Source: Planctomycetota bacterium (GTDB lineage Bacteria; Planctomycetota; Planctomycetia; Gemmatales; Gemmataceae). From it: a DNA stretch of 46,915 bases. The translations under genes and the position numbers were made by a program. The notes beneath the pieces are model-generated. The model was not told where the DNA came from. It worked only from the letters and a program-made list of their open reading frames with translations, and did no database searches. Shown here piece after piece: positions 1 through 6,794 of the stretch (its first letter is position 1; every line of letters begins with the position of its first letter). The stretch spans positions 1 to 46,915 of the forward strand of contig VGXS01000032.1 of NCBI GenBank assembly GCA_016873225.1. The letters run 5' to 3'.

Positions 1-2
1 TA

Positions 3-47
3 GTTTCCCTTTTAGCATCGGGAAACCAACCAAACCTTGCCGCAAGG
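3..47 (-). terminator. Tandem hairpins after the arsI-type operon
   Basis: Two inverted repeats lie just beyond the stop of the last minus-strand gene. CCTTG at 35-39 pairs with CAAGG at 43-47 (3-nt loop). GTTTCCC at 3-9 pairs with GGGAAAC at 20-26 (10-nt loop). On the minus strand the first stem is followed by a T-rich TTTGGTTGG stretch, not a pure U-run. A terminator role is inferred from position and structure. Confidence 0.4.
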
Positions 48-53
48 ACTGGA

Positions 54-1034
54 TCATATCCTCGCCAGCGGCTTGTCGGCCTTGCCGCGGCGGGCGCGCT
101 TGGCGATCTGGTCGGCATAGGCCTGGCGGCGATCGACAAAGAACATGCCGGCGCGCTGGTCGCGGAAGCGCACCCTCCAGTGGGTGGCCAGCGCCAACAG
201 TCGCTCGGGAAAGGCCGCCTCGCCGCGCCCCTCGCCGTAGCCGCCATCCCTGAAATACCCGCCATGGGGCAGCGCCGGGCGCGCCACCCTGGACGCGCCG
301 CCGGGTTCCCGCAACGCCTGAACATCGTTGATCCAGCGTCCGGTGATGAGGTTGGCCGAGGGAAATGGCGCGGCGTTGCCCCAAAGCACCTTGTCGCGGG
401 GGCCGTTGGGATTGCAGAACCACGGGAACACGGTGCGCATGCAGCACGAGAAATAGGCGTATTCCAGCGGGCTGTAATCCCTTTGCCGGAAAATGAACAG
501 CACCTCGCGGTCCTGCTCGCGCACGAAACGGCGCACCTCGGCGGCGAAGCGGGCGTCGGTCACATGCCGGTACCCTTCCCCCAGGTCGTTGAACACCAGG
601 ATGCCGCTGTTGTAATGGGACGACCCGTGGATGTAATTGATGCCGTGCGGCATGCGCCGGCCCGGTCCCCGCGGGATTTCAGGCAGCGTGGCCGACTGCC
701 TGACACGGTCGGCCAGGAACCTTCCCGTCGCCGTGATGATGGCATCGTCGTCGGGGGCGGCGACCGCCGGGTCGCGGGCCGTGCTGAACACGACATTGTC
801 GTGCCAGATCTTCCGGCCCGTGGAGGGGTTGGTTCCGGTCACCCAGGGATGATCAAGGGAAACCAGGCCCGCGGGCATCGGCCGCCGGCGGGTGATGTCA
901 AGCACATTGAGGATGCCATATCCGTTATGGAAAACCTGGTAGGCCCAGTTCGGCAGGACCATCGCCCAGTAACGGGCGATGTCGGCGAAGCGGGGGGCAC
1001 CGGCCGAAGCGGCATCGAGCGCCGGGGCGCTCAT
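54..1034 (-). CDS. Hypothetical protein, last gene of the ArsI operon
   Basis: A 326-residue protein that I do not recognise. The start at 1034 is chosen because its ATG overlaps the arsI-type stop as ATGA (1031-1034), a translational-coupling arrangement. The open frame continues further upstream but only as antisense-quality sequence inside arsI. The protein is soluble-looking, with no signal peptide or membrane segment. It is rich in aromatic residues (ARYWAMVLPNWAYQVFHNGY near the N terminus) and has a central FSCCMRTVFPWFCNPNGP segment whose Cys residues could bind metal or thiol ligands. The C terminus is basic (KRARRGKADK). Co-transcription with a C-As lyase-like enzyme suggests a link to organoarsenic or metal stress, but that is only guilt by association. 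Confidence 0.75.
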   Translation of the reverse strand: MSAPALDAASAGAPRFADIARYWAMVLPNWAYQVFHNGYGILNVLDITRRRPMPAGLVSLDHPWVTGTNPSTGRKIWHDNVVFSTARDPAVAAPDDDAIITATGRFLADRVRQSATLPEIPRGPGRRMPHGINYIHGSSHYNSGILVFNDLGEGYRHVTDARFAAEVRRFVREQDREVLFIFRQRDYSPLEYAYFSCCMRTVFPWFCNPNGPRDKVLWGNAAPFPSANLITGRWINDVQALREPGGASRVARPALPHGGYFRDGGYGEGRGEAAFPERLLALATHWRVRFRDQRAGMFFVDRRQAYADQIAKRARRGKADKPLARI

Positions 1035-1639
1035 CGGCCGCCGGTCGGACAGGCGCCCTGGGGCCGCACCCCATCGGGAAGTCCCGACCCGGGGGCGGGG
1101 CGCGCCCCGAACGCGTTGTTCCAGGCCCGCCTGATGAGCGCGAAAAGCCCGAAGGCCTGCAGGGGCGCCTTGTAAAGCTTCGTTTTGTTTTCCTTTTCGC
1201 CCCAGTCGGCGACATCGTCGTGGAAAAGGTACACCTCCCAGAGGGTCTCGTCGGGGTCGGTGATCCACAGCTTCGTCTGCCTTGCGTAGCAGCATTTCAC
1301 ATCGTCCTGCTCGCCGATGCGGGCGCCCACCTTCCTGAGCCTGGCCTCGATGTCGCGAAGGCGCTCCATGGTGGTCACGCGCAGTCCCAGGTGGTTGAGC
1401 GGACCGCCGGCGCAGGCCCTCTTGGGCTTCAGCGAAAGCACCAGGGGTGGATCACTTGTCTCAAACTTGGCGTAGTCGGGGTAGAACTTCGCCGGCTGGC
1501 AGCCCAGAAGCGCGGCGTAAAACGCCACCGAACGCTCGAGGTCTGAGACATTGAGCGAGGCATGGAACTTCACCAGCCCCCTCTCCTCCTCGGGCGTGCG
1601 GTTCTCGGCCCGGATTCCCTCTCCCATGATCGCGGACAT
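1031..1639 (-). CDS. arsI: ArsI/CadI-type vicinal-oxygen-chelate dioxygenase (C-As lyase-like)
   Basis: A 202-aa VOC-fold protein of the ArsI/CadI family. Characterised ArsI members are Fe(II)-dependent and break the C-As bond of trivalent methyl- and aryl-arsenicals. The expected ligands are visible: H26 (KFHASLN), H83 (LNHLGL) and E135 (TLWEVYLF) as the metal triad, plus the adjacent pair C116-C117 in DVKCCYARQTKLWITDPDE, the arsenical-binding signature. The start at 1639 has a good Shine-Dalgarno (GGAAGGGGA on the minus strand at about 1643-1651). The last 50 or so residues after WGEKE are a basic, Pro/Gly-rich tail longer than in typical members. It follows the lipoprotein gene by about 16 bp and overlaps the next gene by 4 nt. 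ArsI versus CadI naming cannot be settled from sequence alone. Confidence 0.88.
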   Translation of the reverse strand: MSAIMGEGIRAENRTPEEERGLVKFHASLNVSDLERSVAFYAALLGCQPAKFYPDYAKFETSDPPLVLSLKPKRACAGGPLNHLGLRVTTMERLRDIEARLRKVGARIGEQDDVKCCYARQTKLWITDPDETLWEVYLFHDDVADWGEKENKTKLYKAPLQAFGLFALIRRAWNNAFGARPAPGSGLPDGVRPQGACPTGGR

Positions 1640-1654
1640 GCGTTCCCCTTCCTT

Positions 1655-2038
1655 TCACTTTCCCTTGGCTTCCAACGAAATGTCGGTCTTTCCCGTATCC
1701 GGAATCTCCACGCTCCAGGGCGTCTTGTCGGCCTTGGACAGCGCCGGCTGGCGGATCCGGCCGGCCAGCGCGGGGTCGAGGGTCACCTTGTATTTGCCGG
1801 GCGACACGCCATCGCCGTACGGGAAGGTCTTCATCGTGAAGCTGCCGTCGGTTTGCAGCAGGCTTGACGGGTTGTCCTTGGCCCAGGCGTTGCCGGCATC
1901 GGGCACGAAGATGACGCTGCCGGCCGTGAGCGGCTGGCCCTTGTGGGTGAGCTTGCCCGCGGCGGGAACCAGCTTGGGGCGGTCGCCGCAACCGGCGAGC
2001 AGGATGAGGGCCATGGCCCAAATGGCGGGGCGGCGCAT
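1655..2038 (-). CDS. Small lipoprotein with regulatory-like beta domain
   Basis: A 127-residue predicted lipoprotein. The N terminus MRRPAIWAMALILLAGC is a type II signal peptide with lipobox LLAGC and lipidated Cys at residue 17. The rest (VPAAGKLTHKGQPLTAGSVIFVPD..., GKYKVTLDP) has the pattern of the carboxypeptidase-regulatory-like beta-sandwich lipoproteins that commonly follow DUF1559 genes in planctomycetes. It sits 17 bp downstream of the DUF1559 gene and 15 bp upstream of arsI, so all are probably on one transcript. A purine-rich GGGGA precedes the start. No enzymatic role is suggested; surface or periplasmic binding is the usual guess for the family. Confidence 0.85.
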   Translation of the reverse strand: MRRPAIWAMALILLAGCGDRPKLVPAAGKLTHKGQPLTAGSVIFVPDAGNAWAKDNPSSLLQTDGSFTMKTFPYGDGVSPGKYKVTLDPALAGRIRQPALSKADKTPWSVEIPDTGKTDISLEAKGK

Positions 2039-2055
2039 CACGGTGTCCCCATGGT

Positions 2056-3039
2056 TCAGTCGAGGCTGACGACCTGCCCGTCGGCGGGGCGGATGAGCAG
2101 ACGCACGGTGGCCTGCGGGGTGCCGTACTTGAGCGAGCGCACGCTGCCGTCGGCCAGAGCGAACTGCGGGCCGCCCGCGGAGGATGGAGTGCCCCAGTTG
2201 CCGCCGCCGCAGCTTTCCGCGCCGACCGTCCAGCCGGCGCCCGAGGCCCGGTCGGGAAAGGCGATCAACTGGGTGTCGGAATAAAGCTCGTCGCCGCACC
2301 GCCCCGTGCCGCCCGTTCCACCCATCACGAACGGCTCGTCCCAGTACCACGAACCGCTGGCCACGGCGCTGGCCGCCATCGCCTTCTCACCGAAAATGAT
2401 GGTGTTGCTGGTGCCGTCGAGGATGGCCGCGACGGGGGTCACATTTCCCCAACCGGAATAGGTGGTCTTGCAGACTTGGTCGTTGGAGGCGTAGTCGCTG
2501 CGGGCGCTGGCGCCCTGTCCGGCATCGTTGTAGCCCCAGCCTGGGTAAACGGTGTCGGTGGCCGGCACGGCCTTGGACTGCGCCGCCCTGCGGCTGGGCA
2601 TGTACAGCGTCTTGACGGCGGTGGTGAAGCACAGCACCGGATCCTTGTAGAGCTGTTCCTGCTCGATGTAAGGAAGCAGCGAGTAGAAGGTGCTGCCCAG
2701 TTGCTTGCTGGGCTGGGCGTTGGGGTTGCCCCAGCGAGGCCGGAAGGAACCGTAGCCGGGGATGGTGGTGAAGGCGTTGGGGGTGGTGTAGGGGGCGGTG
2801 TTGTTGCCGACGCTGTAGTCGTAGCCGCCGCTGTTGGGGAAATGTCGGTTGGCCGACTCGAAGCTGAGCGCCGCGACGCCGAGTTGCTTGAGGTTGTTGG
2901 CGCTGCTCATGCGGTTGGCGGCCTCGCGCACCTTCTGCACCGCCGGAACCAGGAGGCCGATGAGCACGGCGATGATGGCGATCACCACGAGCAGTTCGAT
3001 GAGGGTGAAACCGTGCCGGATTCGGGCTTGGCTGGCCAT
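2056..3039 (-). CDS. DUF1559 protein with prepilin-type N-terminal cleavage site
   Basis: A 327-aa pseudopilin-like protein. It begins with a class III signal, [19 protein letters not shown] (residues 8-26), cleaved after the Gly by a prepilin peptidase and followed by a long hydrophobic alpha-helix. The body has the DUF1559 landmarks: an [23 protein letters not shown] stretch near residues 47-69 and a C-terminal [16 protein letters not shown] motif. This family is strongly expanded in Planctomycetota, and its function is unresolved (type II secretion or pilus-like surface structure). A GGGAA Shine-Dalgarno sits about 8 nt before the start, and a promoter-like TTGACA box is about 65 nt upstream. 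It is the first gene of the minus-strand run that includes arsI. Confidence 0.93.
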   Translation of the reverse strand: MASQARIRHGFTLIELLVVIAIIAVLIGLLVPAVQKVREAANRMSSANNLKQLGVAALSFESANRHFPNSGGYDYSVGNNTAPYTTPNAFTTIPGYGSFRPRWGNPNAQPSKQLGSTFYSLLPYIEQEQLYKDPVLCFTTAVKTLYMPSRRAAQSKAVPATDTVYPGWGYNDAGQGASARSDYASNDQVCKTTYSGWGNVTPVAAILDGTSNTIIFGEKAMAASAVASGSWYWDEPFVMGGTGGTGRCGDELYSDTQLIAFPDRASGAGWTVGAESCGGGNWGTPSSAGGPQFALADGSVRSLKYGTPQATVRLLIRPADGQVVSLD

Positions 3040-3081
3040 AAGCTGATTCCCGAAAGCAATGACATCTGCCCTATCGACAAG

Positions 3082-3109
3082 ATGTTACTGCCGGCTTCTC
3101 GCGTGTCAA
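3082..3109 (-). promoter_or_regulatory. Predicted sigma70-type promoter for the DUF1559-arsI operon
   Basis: On the minus strand a perfect TTGACA -35 box (3109-3104) is followed after 16 bp by TAACAT (3087-3082), a 4/6 match to TATAAT. It lies about 45 nt upstream of the DUF1559 start at 3039, in the divergent intergenic region shared with the ArsR-type gene. Confidence 0.45.
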
Positions 3110-3143
3110 TGAAAATCAAGCGGAAGAAAAGGCCGATGGCCTC

Positions 3144-3173
3144 GATTCACCTATAGTTACTGCATGAGGGAAT
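3144..3173 (+). promoter_or_regulatory. Possible promoter/operator of the ArsR-type gene
   Basis: TATAGT (3152-3157) is a plausible -10 box for the regulator gene starting at 3186. It is embedded in an imperfect inverted repeat running from ATTCACC (3145) to GAGGGAAT (about 3166-3173). ArsR-family regulators bind such imperfect dyads overlapping their own promoter. No convincing -35 was found, so this is tentative. Confidence 0.25.
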
Positions 3174-3185
3174 GGAGGTCCCAAA

Positions 3186-3518
3186 GTGTCGGCAGATCCG
3201 CTGCAACCGCAGAAATGCTCCGATCTCCTGGCCGCGCTGGCCGCGCCTGAACGGTTGCGGGTCGTTCGCCTTCTTGCTGAAAAACCCCACAATGTGACCG
3301 AGATCACCAAGGCCCTCGGCATCGCCCCCCTGAATGTCTCGCACCACCTCACCGTGCTCAAGGCCGCCAACCTGATCCATGGCGCCAAGCGGGGCCGCTT
3401 CGTCATTTACTCCCTTGTCGAGGGTGTACTGGCCCAGGTGGAGCAGGCCGGGCAACCATGCGAGGCCATCAACCTCGGTTGCTGCTGCGTCACCCTGCCC
3501 AAGGCCCCGGGCGACTGA
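3186..3518 (+). CDS. ArsR-family winged-helix regulator
   Basis: A 110-aa metalloregulator-like DNA-binding protein with a GTG start preceded by GGAGG (3174-3178) at 7 nt. The ArsR/SmtB winged helix spans residues ~12-85: LAAPERLRVVRLLAE, a recognition helix in VTEITKALGIAPLNVSHHLTVLKAANLI, and a wing GAKRGRFVIYSL. It lacks the alpha3 CxC site of classical ArsR but has a Cys-rich C terminus (C92 and the triad C99-C100-C101 in NLGCCCVTLP), which may be a divergent thiol sensor. It is divergent from the DUF1559-arsI run and 81 nt upstream of the sulfatase, so it could control either. The ligand is unknown. Confidence 0.9.
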   Translation: MSADPLQPQKCSDLLAALAAPERLRVVRLLAEKPHNVTEITKALGIAPLNVSHHLTVLKAANLIHGAKRGRFVIYSLVEGVLAQVEQAGQPCEAINLGCCCVTLPKAPGD

Positions 3519-3599
3519 AGCCGGGCAAGCCCCGGCCCCATCCGCTTGACCATGCCCGCGCCATGCCCGACCATCGGTCCTTCCAACGAAGGAGAAACG

Positions 3600-5375
3600 A
3601 TGATGGGCCTGATGATGGTGGCGCTCTCGTGCGCCCTGTTCGGCGCGCCGGCGCGCGGGGTGGTGCTTATCGTGGCCGACGACCTCGGCGCCCGCGACCT
3701 CGGCTGCGACGGCAGCAAGTACCACAAGACCCCCAACCTCGACGCGCTGGCCAAGTCGGGCGCCCGCTTCAGCCAGGCCTCGAGCGCCTGCCCCGTCTGC
3801 TCGCCCAGCAGGGCCGGCATCATGACCGGCAGGCACCCCGCGCGCTTCGGCGTCACCGACTGGCTGCCCGGACGGCCCGACATGCCCGGTCAGCAGCTGG
3901 CCCGCCCGAAGCTGCCCGACGGCCTGCCCACCGACGCCGTCACGATTGGCGAAACCTTCTCCAAGGCCGGTTTCGCCACAGGCTACATCGGCAAATGGCA
4001 CCTTGGCGGACAGGGCAAGGGCCCGTCCGAGCAGGGCTTCGCCTTCCACAAGGCCGCCAGCGCCGCGGGGTCTCCCGCCAGCTATTTCGCCCCCTACCGG
4101 TCCGCCAACGGATCGGTCATCCCCGGCCTGGAGCAGGCTCCGCCGGGCGAGTACCTCACCGACAGGCTTTCCCGCGAGGCCGCCGACTTCATCCGCGCCA
4201 ACTCCCAAAAGCCGTTCCTGCTGGTGCTGGCCCACTACGCTCCCCACACCCCGATGAAGGCGCCCGAGGCCACCGTGGCGAAATACGCCAGGGGACGCCC
4301 CGGCCAGCAGGGCAACCCCGTCTACGCCGCCATGATCGAGCACCTCGACAACGGCGTCGGCCTCATCCTGCAAACCCTCAAGGAAACCGGACGCGACGCC
4401 GACACCATCGTGGCCTTCACCTCCGACAATGGCGGCCTGTGCACGCGCGAGGGCCCCGAAACCCCCGCCACCAGCAACGCCCCGCTGCGCGAGGGCAAGG
4501 GGTACCTCTACGAGGGCGGCATCCGCGTGCCGCTGATCATCCGCGCGCCGGGCCACGAACCCCGCGTGATCGACGCGCCCGCCAATGGAATCGACCTGTT
4601 CCCCACCTTGGCCGAGCTTTCGGGAGTCAAGGCCGATGGCCCCGCCGACGGCGTTTCGCTGGCCGGGGCCCTTAAGGGAGAAGCGGTCGCGAGCCGGCCC
4701 CTGTTCTGGCACTACCCTCACTACGCCAACCAGGGTGGCAAGCCGGGAGGCGCCATCCGCGACGGTAGGTGGAAACTCGTGGAGTTCTACGAGACCGGCC
4801 GCCGCGAACTGTTCGACCTGCAGGCCGACCCTTCCGAAAGCCGCAACCTCGCCCTCGACCAGCCCGACCGCGTGGCGGCCATGGCCAAGGCGCTCGACGC
4901 GTGGCGGAAGCAGGCCGGCGCGATCATGCCCACTCCCAACGCCGACTACAGGCCCAATCCCCCCGGCAAGGACGGCGTGATCCGCGTTCTGGGGTCCACC
5001 GCCCGCGTGGAGGGCGCCCAACTCCGGTTCGAACCCCAACCCCACAAGAACACCCTGGGATTCTGGGTCCGCCCGGCCGACTTCGCCTCCTTTGAAATCA
5101 CCGTCGAGAAGGAGGGCCCGTACCTGCTGCGGGTGGTGCAGGGGTGCGGCAAGGGTTCCGGCGGCGCCAAGGTCGCCTTTGGCGTGGCCGGAACCACCTT
5201 GGAATACACGGTTGAGGACACCGGCGGCTTCCAGAACTGGGCCACCCGCGAGGTCGGCACCGTGAACCTCAAGCCCGGCCGGGCCACCATCACCGTCAAG
5301 CCGCTCACCAAGCCCGGCGTCGCCGTCATGGACCTCCAGGAAATGACCCTCACCCCCGCCAAGGGAACCAACTGA
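3600..5375 (+). CDS. Secreted sulfatase (arylsulfatase family)
   Basis: A 591-aa sulfatase hydrolysing sulfate esters in the cell envelope or outside. I chose the ATG at 3600 because it follows GGAGAAACG and gives a signal peptide (MMGLMMVALSCALFGAPARG). An in-frame start at 3546 has no such support. The alkaline-phosphatase-fold core shows the metal pair D26-D27 (VADDLG) and the formylglycine motif C67-S-P-S-R71 followed by AGIMTGRHP, so an anaerobic or aerobic FGly maturase must activate it. A GKWHLGG motif follows. After about residue 480 comes a beta-rich extension (EGPYLLRVVQGCGKG ... MDLQEMTLTP) resembling a carbohydrate-binding domain. The stop overlaps the next gene start by 1 nt (TGATG), indicating coupling. 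Sulfatases are abundant in planctomycetes degrading sulfated polysaccharides. Confidence 0.95.
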   Translation: MMGLMMVALSCALFGAPARGVVLIVADDLGARDLGCDGSKYHKTPNLDALAKSGARFSQASSACPVCSPSRAGIMTGRHPARFGVTDWLPGRPDMPGQQLARPKLPDGLPTDAVTIGETFSKAGFATGYIGKWHLGGQGKGPSEQGFAFHKAASAAGSPASYFAPYRSANGSVIPGLEQAPPGEYLTDRLSREAADFIRANSQKPFLLVLAHYAPHTPMKAPEATVAKYARGRPGQQGNPVYAAMIEHLDNGVGLILQTLKETGRDADTIVAFTSDNGGLCTREGPETPATSNAPLREGKGYLYEGGIRVPLIIRAPGHEPRVIDAPANGIDLFPTLAELSGVKADGPADGVSLAGALKGEAVASRPLFWHYPHYANQGGKPGGAIRDGRWKLVEFYETGRRELFDLQADPSESRNLALDQPDRVAAMAKALDAWRKQAGAIMPTPNADYRPNPPGKDGVIRVLGSTARVEGAQLRFEPQPHKNTLGFWVRPADFASFEITVEKEGPYLLRVVQGCGKGSGGAKVAFGVAGTTLEYTVEDTGGFQNWATREVGTVNLKPGRATITVKPLTKPGVAVMDLQEMTLTPAKGTN

Positions 5376-6544
5376 TGTCGATCCTTCTTGTCGCCCTTGT
5401 CTCGCTGGGCCAGCCCGGCCCCGAAGGGGCGGTCCGCGCCTCGCTCGCGCCGTTCGTCGCCTCAGGCGACATCGCCGGCGCCGTGGCGGTGGTGGGCGAC
5501 GCCAAGGGCGTCATCGCGCTTGAGGCGCTGGGCAAGCGCGACCTGGCCGCCGGCGACGCCATGCCCAAGGACGCCCTCTTCCGCATCGCCTCGATGACCA
5601 AGCCCGTCACGGCGCTCGCGGTCATGCAACTGGTGGAGGCGGGCAAGGTCGACCTCGACGCCCCCGTGGCCAGGTACCTGCCCGAGTTCCGCGACATGCC
5701 ACTGGTGAAGGAACGCACCGGCAGCCGGGTGGTTCTCGACAAGCCCGCACGCCAACCGACCGTGCGCGACCTCATGCGGCACACCTCGGGCCTGCCGGGC
5801 GGCTATCCTAAGGGGCTTGAAAAATTGTATGAGCGCCGCGACCTGCCACTCTCGGTGAGTTCGCTGGCGCTGGCCCAGAGGCCGCTTGAGTTCGAGCCCG
5901 GCTCGAAATGGGCGTACTGCAATCCCGGCATCGACACATTGGGCCGCCTGGCCGAGGTTGTTTCGGGAACCCGCTTCGAGGACCTCCTGCGCGACAGGAT
6001 CCTCCTTCCCCTGGGCATGAAGGACACCTCGTTCTACCCGTCGGCGGAATCGCTGAAGCGGCTGGCCACCAACTACGACCGCAAGAACGGCGGCCTCGTT
6101 CCGGTGGGGACGCCTTTGATGGGGCCGCCGCAGGGGGCGCGGTTTCCGGTGCCAGCGGGCGGCCTCTACTCCACCGGCGCCGATCTGGCCCGCCTCTACC
6201 GCGCCATGCTCGCCGGGGGCGAACTCGATGGCGCCAGGGTGATCAGCGCCGCGTCGCTCGCCGAGATGACCCGCCTGCAAACAGGCGACCTGCCGTGCGG
6301 GTTCGTCGAGGGCATGGGATTCGGCCTGGGCTGGGCGCATGTCCGCGAACCCATGGGCGTCACCGCCATGCTGTCGCCCGGCACCTACGGCCATGGCGGC
6401 GCCTTCGGCACCCAGGCCTGGATCGACCCCGGGCGCGGCCTGTTCATCGTGCTGCTCATCCAGCGCGCCGGCCTGGGCAACGGGGACGCCTCCCCCATGC
6501 GCGAGGCCCTGCAAAAAGCGGCGGTCGCGCTCCCGCGCCGCTGA
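5375..6544 (+). CDS. Serine hydrolase, class C beta-lactamase family
   Basis: A 389-aa penicillin-binding-protein/esterase-like serine hydrolase. A short hydrophobic N terminus (MSILLVALVSLG) may be a signal peptide. The catalytic SxxK tetrad is S73-M-T-K76 (RIASMTKPVTALAVMQL), the second motif is YxN in KWAYCNPG, and a YGHGGAFG segment takes the place of the KTG motif. This combination is typical of EstB/AmpC-like esterases and D-aminopeptidases, not true beta-lactamases. Its ATG shares one nucleotide with the sulfatase stop, so the two are probably translated together. A role in esterified sugar or peptide hydrolysis is inferred from that pairing. Confidence 0.93.
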   Translation: MSILLVALVSLGQPGPEGAVRASLAPFVASGDIAGAVAVVGDAKGVIALEALGKRDLAAGDAMPKDALFRIASMTKPVTALAVMQLVEAGKVDLDAPVARYLPEFRDMPLVKERTGSRVVLDKPARQPTVRDLMRHTSGLPGGYPKGLEKLYERRDLPLSVSSLALAQRPLEFEPGSKWAYCNPGIDTLGRLAEVVSGTRFEDLLRDRILLPLGMKDTSFYPSAESLKRLATNYDRKNGGLVPVGTPLMGPPQGARFPVPAGGLYSTGADLARLYRAMLAGGELDGARVISAASLAEMTRLQTGDLPCGFVEGMGFGLGWAHVREPMGVTAMLSPGTYGHGGAFGTQAWIDPGRGLFIVLLIQRAGLGNGDASPMREALQKAAVALPRR

Positions 6545-6585
6545 GGGTGGCGAAACCGGCCACCGGCCGATAGAATGCGCTGTCT

Positions 6586-6733
6586 GGCCCGGGCAATCCG
6601 CGGCGAGACGCCGGGAGGGGACCCACGCAAAGGGAAGTTGTGAACCTGGTCAGGCCGGAAGGAGCAGCCATAAGCAGCGCCCCCTTGTGCAGTGGATCAT
6701 CCTCTTCCGGCGTCCCGCCGCGGCCTCCGGGCC
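6586..6733 (+). ncRNA. ffs: Bacterial signal recognition particle RNA
   Basis: The universal SRP domain IV core is present at 6648-6669: GGTCAG, GGAA tetraloop, AGCAGCC. The flanks fold into one long hairpin with phylogenetically unmistakable shape. GGCCCGG 6586-6592 pairs with CCGGGCC 6727-6733, CCGCGGCG 6598-6605 with 6716-6723, GACGCCGG 6607-6614 with 6707-6714, GAGG 6615-6618 with CCTC 6701-6704, CCAC 6623-6626 with GTGG 6692-6695, and AGGG 6631-6634 with CCCT 6682-6685. The RNA would be about 150 nt, longer than the ~114-nt E. coli 4.5S RNA. The exact ends are not determined. Its position directly before dnaX and recR is seen in other bacteria. Confidence 0.93.
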
Positions 6734-6794
6734 CATCGGCTGGACGCCGGAAGCCTTTCTTGACTTCGCTTTACCCGTAAAGAGACGCGCGGAG

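Noticed and set aside
3147..5045. A 632-codon open frame on the minus strand opposite the sulfatase
   Set aside because: It is antisense to a well-supported sulfatase; the Gly/Val-rich, low-complexity translation is typical of GC-rich shadow frames.
5375..6544. Annotating the serine hydrolase as an antibiotic-resistance beta-lactamase
   Set aside because: The SxxK/YxN pattern fits the wide esterase/peptidase branch, and it is coupled to a sulfatase, so resistance is not supported.
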